Shown: positions 24,103 through 24,155 of the stretch, in pieces
Layout of the letters: the number at the start of each line of letters is the position of its first letter
Numbering within the stretch: the first letter of the stretch is position 1
Assembly: GCA_002449535.1 (NCBI GenBank)
Contig: DJWZ01000151.1
Span: forward strand, 1 to 24,155
Source of the DNA: Prevotellaceae bacterium UBA7017
GTDB taxonomy: Bacteria; Bacteroidota; Bacteroidia; Bacteroidales; Bacteroidaceae
Direction of reading: 5' to 3'
Length of the DNA stretch: 24,155 nt
Made by a program: the position numbers and the translations under genes
The notes under the pieces: generated by a model
Seen by the model: only the letters and a program-made list of their open reading frames with translations
The model's database searches: none
What the model was told of the DNA's origin: nothing

Positions 24103-24127
24103 CACTAACAATTTAAACAGTATTACT

Positions 24128-24155
24128 ATGACAAAGTTTAATGAAAAATCGCTTC
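24128..24155 (+). CDS. Possible gene start, cut by right window edge
   Basis: An ATG 25 bp after the array opens a plus-strand frame reading MTKFNEKSL before the window ends. Only nine codons are visible, so neither family nor reality of the gene can be judged. The position downstream of a plus-strand promoter and array, and the AT-rich approach (ACAATTTAAACAGTATTACT), are typical of a Bacteroidota start region. Confidence 0.4.

Overview
The window reads as a stretch of a Bacteroidota chromosome, most likely Bacteroidales and probably Prevotellaceae. The grounds are promoters of the TAnnTTTG (-7) type, families largely confined to the phylum (DUF3127, DUF4835), BspA-like leucine-rich-repeat proteins ending in dockerin-like calcium motifs, and the near absence of Shine-Dalgarno sites. 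No tRNA, rRNA, transposase, phage gene or CRISPR array was seen.

Left part, minus strand (1-8328): a close-packed gene series read right to left. It runs DUF3127 OB-fold protein, TetR-type regulator, Wza-like polysaccharide export lipoprotein, glmS, carB, dapA, and an HD-domain hydrolase cut by the left edge. Gaps are 3-55 bp, so a single long transcript is plausible, starting from a TAACTTTG promoter at 8359-8366. The content joins amino-sugar, pyrimidine/arginine and lysine/cell-wall precursor synthesis to envelope polysaccharide export.

Middle, plus strand (8471-16378): a divergent replication, repair and translation series. It runs dnaN, a DEDDh exonuclease with a C-terminal QsrVF-type domain, a DUF4835 secreted protein, recN, the ribosome-assembly GTPase engB, an ABC-F ATPase (TTG start, overlapping engB) and a TrmH/SpoU RNA methyltransferase. 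A strong hairpin at 16346-16378 closes it. Base composition rises clearly from dnaN to the ABC-F and methyltransferase genes. The last two genes each carry the same 34-bp hairpin-forming element in frame. The methyltransferase is also surrounded and invaded by several different arrays of 7-bp tandem repeats.

Right part, minus strand (16416-23596): three large secreted BspA-like LRR proteins. The two downstream paralogs are 23 bp apart and share an almost identical signal-peptide sequence. The largest, 1115 residues, has its own promoter and terminator. The smaller two end in half a dockerin and the largest ends in a full two-repeat dockerin.

Far right (23597-24155): a non-coding stretch with two outward-facing promoters and a regular array of eight short palindromes (TCCCGATGCGGGA type) spaced exactly 42, 41, 42, 41, 42, 41, 42 bp. 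It lies just upstream of a plus-strand gene that leaves the window. This array and the repeat elements around the methyltransferase gene are the least explained parts of the window.
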